A stretch of 10,271 bases of DNA from assembly GCA_902826155.1 (NCBI GenBank), contig CADEDU010000075.1, positions 12,610 through 22,880 on the forward strand. The letters run 5' to 3'. The notes under the pieces are model-generated. The model was not told where the DNA came from and did not search any database. It saw nothing but the letters and a program-made list of their open reading frames with translations. This DNA comes from an uncultured beta proteobacterium. GTDB lineage: Bacteria > Pseudomonadota > Gammaproteobacteria > Burkholderiales > SG8-39. A program made the position numbers and the translations under genes. Positions within the stretch are counted from its first letter, which is position 1. Each line of letters begins with the position of its first letter. Shown here piece after piece: positions 6,899-10,271 of this stretch.

Positions 6899-7768
6899 GT
6901 GCGTACGACCGGTGCCTCCATGCCCTCCGTCGCAGCTGCTGCGGCGTACTTCGTCGCGGCATCACTCTTGATCGCGTTCGCGCCCTTCGCGCGCGCCGCC
7001 GAACTGCCGATTTTCGACGCGCACGTGCACTACAGCCACGACGCCTGGGAGACGCTGCCTGCCAAGGACGCCGTGGCGCTGCTGCGCAAGGCGGGGGTCA
7101 AACGCGCGCTGGTTTCCAGCTCGAACGACGAGGGCACGCAACGGCTGCTGGCCGAGGCACCCGATCTGATCATTCCCGAGTTGCGGCCGTACCGCACTCG
7201 CAGCGACGTCAGCACCTGGGTGCGCGACGAAGGGATCATCACCTATCTCGAGGAGCGATTACGCCGGCACACCTACGTGGCGATCGGCGAGTTTCATCTG
7301 TACGGCGCCGATGCCGATCTGCCGGTGCCGCGACGCATGGTCGAGCTGGCGAGGAAGTACAACCTGATCCTGCATGCGCATTCCGACGTCGAGGCGATCG
7401 AGCGGCTGCTCAAGCAGTATCCCGATGCGCGCATTCTCTGGGCGCATGCCGGTTTCACCGATCCGGCGCGTGTGCGTGAGATGCTACGCAAGCACAAGAA
7501 CCTGTGGGCCGATCTCGCGTTTCGAACCGATCACGCGCCGGGCGGGAAGCTGGAACCTGCGTGGCGCGAGGCGTTCCTGGAATTTCCCAACCGGTTCATG
7601 GTCGGCACCGACACCTACATCGCCGAGCGCTGGCACTTCGTGCAGGAGCACGCTACGACTGCGCGCAAGTGGCTCGGTGAGTTGCCGCGCAACGTCGCCG
7701 AGAACATCGCCTGGAAGAACGGTGAAGCGTTCCTGGGCGAGGCGTACGCGAAGCTGCGCGCACAGTAG
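6899..7768 (+). CDS. Exported amidohydrolase-family (amidohydrolase 2) metal-dependent hydrolase
   Basis: This predicted TIM-barrel metal-dependent hydrolase of the amidohydrolase-related type has 289 aa from GTG 6899. After a hydrophobic leader (about residues 9-30) and a signal-peptidase-like PFARAA, the mature part opens with FDAHVHY, giving the metal-binding HxH at His42 and His44. Later barrel motifs are IGEFH (Glu131, His133), LILHAHS (His159, His161), ILWAHAGF (His183) and VGTDT (Asp238). These are consistent with a metal site, although the exact ligands need a structure. The leader implies a periplasmic enzyme. The start is uncertain: GTG 6899 has an excellent Shine-Dalgarno and would give a Sec-type leader, while GTG 6881 (in frame, no Shine-Dalgarno) would give a twin-arginine leader beginning MTRRSFVRTTGA. 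The gene lies 60 nt after the molybdoenzyme stop. The substrate is unknown; relatives include lactonases, decarboxylases and amidases. Confidence 0.85.
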   Translation: MRTTGASMPSVAAAAAYFVAASLLIAFAPFARAAELPIFDAHVHYSHDAWETLPAKDAVALLRKAGVKRALVSSSNDEGTQRLLAEAPDLIIPELRPYRTRSDVSTWVRDEGIITYLEERLRRHTYVAIGEFHLYGADADLPVPRRMVELARKYNLILHAHSDVEAIERLLKQYPDARILWAHAGFTDPARVREMLRKHKNLWADLAFRTDHAPGGKLEPAWREAFLEFPNRFMVGTDTYIAERWHFVQEHATTARKWLGELPRNVAENIAWKNGEAFLGEAYAKLRAQ

Positions 7769-7778
7769 GAGTATGCGA

Positions 7779-7810
7779 GGCGGCCGCCGATGCGCAGCCC
7801 GCGCCGCGGG
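7779..7810. other. Palindrome and short hairpin in the amidohydrolase-isomerase gap
   Basis: A perfect 10-bp palindrome GGCGGCCGCC (7779-7788) is followed by CCCGC (7798-7802), a 3-nt spacer and GCGGG (7806-7810), which can form a 5-bp hairpin. No T-run follows. The next stretch (about 7823-7850) is unusually A-rich for this window and leads into the isomerase ribosome binding site. It may be an unstructured leader that helps initiation; no promoter is clear. Confidence 0.25.
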
Positions 7811-7858
7811 TGACCACATCGACGAGCAAACCAAACAAGCAAAAGGGGAATAGCGGTC

Positions 7859-8467
7859 ATGACCGAGCGCAATGTCGAGTATTTCTTCACGCCCTCCTCG
7901 CCATGGACGTACCTCGGGCATCCGCGTTTCGCCGCGATTGCCTCGACCTACGGGATCGCGGTGCAGATGCGTCCCTGCGATCTGGGCAAGGTGTTCTCGG
8001 TATCGGGGGGCGTGCCGGTCAAACAGCGCTCCCGGCAGCGGCAGGACTACCGGCTGGTCGAGCTGAAACGCTGGCGCGATTACCTCGGCGCCGCGCTCAA
8101 CCTGCATCCGAAGTTCTTCCCGGTGCCCTCCGATCGGGCATCGCTTGCGATCCTCGCGGTCGATCTCGCGCACGGCACGCCGGCGTCGATGAGCTACGCC
8201 TACGCCGTGATGCGCGCGTGCTGGGCCGAGGAGAAGAACATCGACGACGATGGCACGCTCGCCGAGCTCGCGCGACAGGTGGGTATCGAGCCGCAGAGCC
8301 TTGCTGCGGAGAAACTGCGCGCGGATGCCAAGCTTCGCTTCGAAGCGAACACGCAGGCGGCGATCGAGCAGGGCGTGTTCGGTGCGCCGTGGTACGTCTA
8401 CGGTGGCGAGCCGTTCTGGGGGCAAGACAGGCTCGATCACCTCGAGCGGGCGATGGCGCGGGGTTGA
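7859..8467 (+). CDS. 2-hydroxychromene-2-carboxylate isomerase-like protein (kappa-GST / DsbA-like fold)
   Basis: This 202-aa protein is of the HCCA isomerase/kappa-class glutathione transferase type, close to the family's normal length. The N-terminal thioredoxin-like strand runs into SSPWTYLG, whose Ser14 corresponds to the glutathione-activating serine of NahD-like enzymes in place of a DsbA CxxC. A helical insert follows with RPCDLGKVFSVSGGVPVKQR and YRLVELKRWRDYLGAALNLHPKFFP. The C-terminal part has the family's GVFGAPWYVYGGEPFWGQDRLDHLERA, with the likely cis-proline at 177. In known aromatic pathways such an enzyme isomerises the ring-cleavage hemiketal (HCCA) to the benzylidenepyruvate, but many paralogues have other, untested substrates. 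AAGGGG lies about 10 nt before the ATG. No ring-cleavage dioxygenase or aldolase is present in the window, so a naphthalene-type pathway is not demonstrated. Confidence 0.9.
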   Translation: MTERNVEYFFTPSSPWTYLGHPRFAAIASTYGIAVQMRPCDLGKVFSVSGGVPVKQRSRQRQDYRLVELKRWRDYLGAALNLHPKFFPVPSDRASLAILAVDLAHGTPASMSYAYAVMRACWAEEKNIDDDGTLAELARQVGIEPQSLAAEKLRADAKLRFEANTQAAIEQGVFGAPWYVYGGEPFWGQDRLDHLERAMARG

Positions 8468-8474
8468 GGCATTG

Positions 8475-8503
8475 CAATCCGCGTTCATCCGCGTCATCTG
8501 CGG
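8475..8503. repeat. Short intergenic sequence built of three related 8-10-bp units
   Basis: The 84-nt gap before the second MFS gene contains three consecutive near-copies of ATCCGCGTC: ATCCGCGTTC, ATCCGCGTC and ATCTGCGG, within 8475-8503. On the minus strand it begins CCGCAGATGACGCGGATGA. From memory this resembles a short element scattered in intergenic regions of many unrelated bacterial genomes, but that was not checked and only one copy is visible here. Confidence 0.4.
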
Positions 8504-8551
8504 CCTGCGCTTGCCGTAACGACCTCTGCGTGGGATCGGGAGTCGCGTAGC

Positions 8552-9805
8552 GTGTTCTACGGCTGGATCGTCGTCGCTGCCACGCACGTGGCGTTGTTCG
8601 TCATCTTCGGTGCGGCCTACTCGTTCGCCGCCTTCTTTTCCGCGTTCCAGCAGGAATTCAACGCGTCGCGCGGCGACGTATCGCTGATCTTCTCGATCTT
8701 CGGGTTTCTGTATTTCCAGATCGGTATCGTCAGCGGCGTGCTTGCCGACCGATTCGGCCCGAAGCTCGTGTGTGTGGCCGGCATGCTCCTGCTCGCGCTG
8801 GGGCTCGTCGCCGCGAGCCAGGCGCCGACGCTCTCGATGCTCTATCTCACCTACAGCATCGGCATCGGACTGGGCGTGGGCTTCGTCTACGTGCCCAGCG
8901 TCGGCGCGGTGCAGCCCTGGTTCGTGCGCCGTCGCGGCGTCGCATCGGGAATCGCGGTGGCCGGCATCGGCACCGGCACGCTGCTGGTACCGCTGCTCGC
9001 CGCGTGGCTGATCGATCTCGTCGGCTGGCGCCAGACGTATCAGTTGTTCGCGGTCGGCGCGCTCCTTCTCGGTGGCGGTGCGGCGCTGTTCATCGACAAC
9101 TCCCCGGCGCGTCGCGGTTTGTATCCGGACAACGCCGCCGCCCCCGCCGGCGGCGGCCCGGCGCGACAGGTTCCGGCTGGCGTCACGCTCGCCGTGGCGC
9201 TGCGCAGTCGGACGTTCAGGCTGTGGTACGTCGCGCTGTTGTTGAACGGCGTTGCCCTGTTCGTGCCGTTCGTACATCTCGTGCCGTACGCGCGCGATGC
9301 CGGCTTGTCGGCGCAGACCGGCGTGTTTCTCATGGGGCTGATCGGCGTCGGCAGTCTGGTCGGGCGCTTCGCGCTCGGTGGCATCGGCGATCGCATGCCG
9401 CGCACGACGTTGTCGGCGCTGTTCTATCTCGGCATGGCACTGACGCTCGCGTTGTGGCTGTTCTCCAGCAGCGAGCTGCCGCTGGCGATTTTCGCGCTGA
9501 TGTTCGGCACCTGCTACGGCGGCTTCGTCGCGGTGCAGCCGTCGCTCGCCATGGACTACTTCGGCGCGCGCAGCGTGGCGGGCATCATCGGCGCGGCCTA
9601 CTCGGCGGTGGGTATCGGCGTGGGCGTCGGTCCGTGGCTTGCCGGCGTGGCCTACGACGTGCGCGGCAGCTACACGCTGCCCATCGTCGCCGCCATCGTG
9701 TGCATGCTGCTCGCCGCGGCGGTCACGATGCTCATGGCGCGCGAGCGGTCGATGGCATCGGAAGCGGCACCGCTCGCAACGAGCGGAACGCAAACCGCGC
9801 GCTAG
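8552..9805 (+). CDS. MFS transporter, oxalate-formate antiporter / monocarboxylate porter type
   Basis: This 417-aa integral membrane carrier has 12 predicted helices. The opening YGWIVVAATH is the marker of the OFA/monocarboxylate (MCT-like) MFS branch, and a textbook motif A (GVLADRFGPK, residues 62-71) follows helix 2. Other family-typical stretches are LTYSIGIGLGVGFVYVPSVGAVQPWFVRRRGVASGIAVAGIGTG and, in the second half, GRFALGGIGDRMPR and GVGVGPWLAGVAYD. Members move small organic anions such as oxalate, formate, lactate or aromatic acids, so the neighbouring hydrolases and isomerase fit an organic-acid substrate, by inference. The start is GTG at 8552, with GGGAG (8538-8542) nine nt upstream. 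The polar tail after about residue 393 is unlikely to be structured. The gene converges on the SDR gene. Confidence 0.92.
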   Translation: MFYGWIVVAATHVALFVIFGAAYSFAAFFSAFQQEFNASRGDVSLIFSIFGFLYFQIGIVSGVLADRFGPKLVCVAGMLLLALGLVAASQAPTLSMLYLTYSIGIGLGVGFVYVPSVGAVQPWFVRRRGVASGIAVAGIGTGTLLVPLLAAWLIDLVGWRQTYQLFAVGALLLGGGAALFIDNSPARRGLYPDNAAAPAGGGPARQVPAGVTLAVALRSRTFRLWYVALLLNGVALFVPFVHLVPYARDAGLSAQTGVFLMGLIGVGSLVGRFALGGIGDRMPRTTLSALFYLGMALTLALWLFSSSELPLAIFALMFGTCYGGFVAVQPSLAMDYFGARSVAGIIGAAYSAVGIGVGVGPWLAGVAYDVRGSYTLPIVAAIVCMLLAAAVTMLMARERSMASEAAPLATSGTQTAR

Positions 9806-9806
9806 A

Positions 9807-9829
9807 CGAAGGCGCGCATCCCGCCTTCG
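9807..9829. terminator. Candidate bidirectional hairpin between convergent genes
   Basis: CGAAGGCG (9807-9814) and CGCCTTCG (9822-9829) form a perfect 8-bp stem around a 7-nt loop. It lies two bases after the stop of the MFS gene and 13 bases beyond the stop of the opposing SDR gene. Position and symmetry suit a shared transcription terminator, but neither strand has a T-run after the stem, so efficiency as an intrinsic terminator is doubtful. Confidence 0.5.
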
Positions 9830-9842
9830 CCGCTGGCAGGCA

Positions 9843-10271
9843 TCACACCGCCGACGCGCCTCCGTCCACCGCGATCACCTGACCGGTGATGTGACGCGAG
9901 GCATCGGAAGCGAGCAACGCCGCCAGTCCCTTGAGGTCTTCCTCGCCGCCAAGGCGCCTCAGTGGTGTGCCTTGAATCACCGCCTGGCCGATCGTTGCGA
10001 GCACTCCTTCGGCCATCTTCGAGGGAAAGAATCCCGGCGCGATCGCGTTGACGGTGATGCCATATGGGCCCCATTCGGCGGCCAGCGCACGGGTGAAGTT
10101 GACGAGGCCACCTTTGGTCGTGTTGTAGCCGATCGTTTTCATGTGCGCGTTGCCGCGCAGGCCGGCGACCGAAGCCATCACGATGACGCGCCCGGCCTTG
10201 TTCGGGATCATCCAGCGCCGACCGACTTCTTGCGTGAGCAGGAACGTGCCGGTGAGATTGAGATTGATCAG
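9843..10271 (-). CDS. SDR-family oxidoreductase (partial, N-terminal part beyond right edge)
   Basis: This is the C-terminal 142 residues of a classical short-chain dehydrogenase/reductase, a NAD(P)-dependent cytoplasmic enzyme. The frame is open to base 10271 and begins LINLNLTGTF, the conserved helix-4 asparagine region. Next comes RVIVMASVAG, with the catalytic serine at codon 10170-10172. YNTTKGG follows, with Tyr at 10125-10127 and Lys at 10113-10115. Then come the WGPYGITVNAIAPGFFPSKM cofactor-loop region and the C-terminal ITGQVIAVDGGASAV. The TGxxxGIG nucleotide-binding motif lies outside the window, so cofactor preference is unreadable. An internal ATG at 10211 is not the true start because conserved sequence precedes it. 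The nearest-looking annotated types are gluconate 5-dehydrogenase-like and 3-oxoacyl-ACP reductase-like SDRs. It is transcribed toward the MFS gene and is not part of that unit. Confidence 0.93.
   Translation of the reverse strand: MINLNLTGTFLLTQEVGRRWMIPNKAGRVIVMASVAGLRGNAHMKTIGYNTTKGGLVNFTRALAAEWGPYGITVNAIAPGFFPSKMAEGVLATIGQAVIQGTPLRRLGGEEDLKGLAALLASDASRHITGQVIAVDGGASAV

Noticed and set aside
7484..9793. A 769-codon minus-strand open frame spanning amidohydrolase, isomerase and MFS genes
   Set aside because: Its product is dominated by His, Arg, Asp and Glu with no recognisable domain. It is the antisense mirror of three well-supported genes in GC-rich DNA, where stop codons are rare.

Overview
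The window comes from a high-GC (my estimate is mid-60s percent) Gram-negative proteobacterium. A contiguous minC-minD-minE operon, strongly similar to the E. coli proteins, and the mix of exported, molybdenum and SDR enzymes fit a beta- or gammaproteobacterium. I cannot place it more narrowly. The DNA is densely coding, with no gap longer than about 200 bp. I see no tRNA, rRNA, CRISPR array, transposase or phage gene.

Left part (1-2166): the division-site selection operon. minC enters from the left edge with only its first codon or codons missing. minD follows after 34 nt, and minE overlaps the minD stop by four bases (ATGA). Together they make the oscillating inhibitor that keeps FtsZ rings away from the poles. 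Two departures from the textbook proteins are visible: a long Ala/Ser/Pro-rich linker in MinC and a 27-residue N-terminal extension on MinD.

Middle gap (2167-2367): a two-copy 27-bp tandem repeat, then a perfect TATAAT box that probably starts the next transcription unit.

Right part (2368-9805): six co-directional genes with gaps of 19 to 120 nt. They encode an MFS transporter, an HSL-family (family IV) esterase, a cytoplasmic-looking molybdopterin/4Fe-4S oxidoreductase, an exported amidohydrolase-2 family metal-dependent hydrolase, a 2-hydroxychromene-2-carboxylate isomerase-like (kappa-GST/DsbA fold) protein, and a second MFS transporter of the oxalate-formate/monocarboxylate type. The combination of two uptake or export carriers, ester and metal-dependent hydrolases, a redox enzyme and an HCCA-type isomerase looks like a small catabolic cluster for an organic acid or aromatic compound. 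The substrate cannot be read from the sequence. The last gene, an SDR dehydrogenase, runs in on the opposite strand and converges on the second MFS gene across a 37-nt gap holding a perfect 8-bp hairpin.

I do not see a clearly new biological system. The best leads are the MinD N-terminal extension, the ambiguous start of the amidohydrolase (one sequence reads either as a Shine-Dalgarno site or as a twin-arginine motif), the orphan molybdoenzyme in a hydrolase/isomerase cluster, and two short intergenic repeats.
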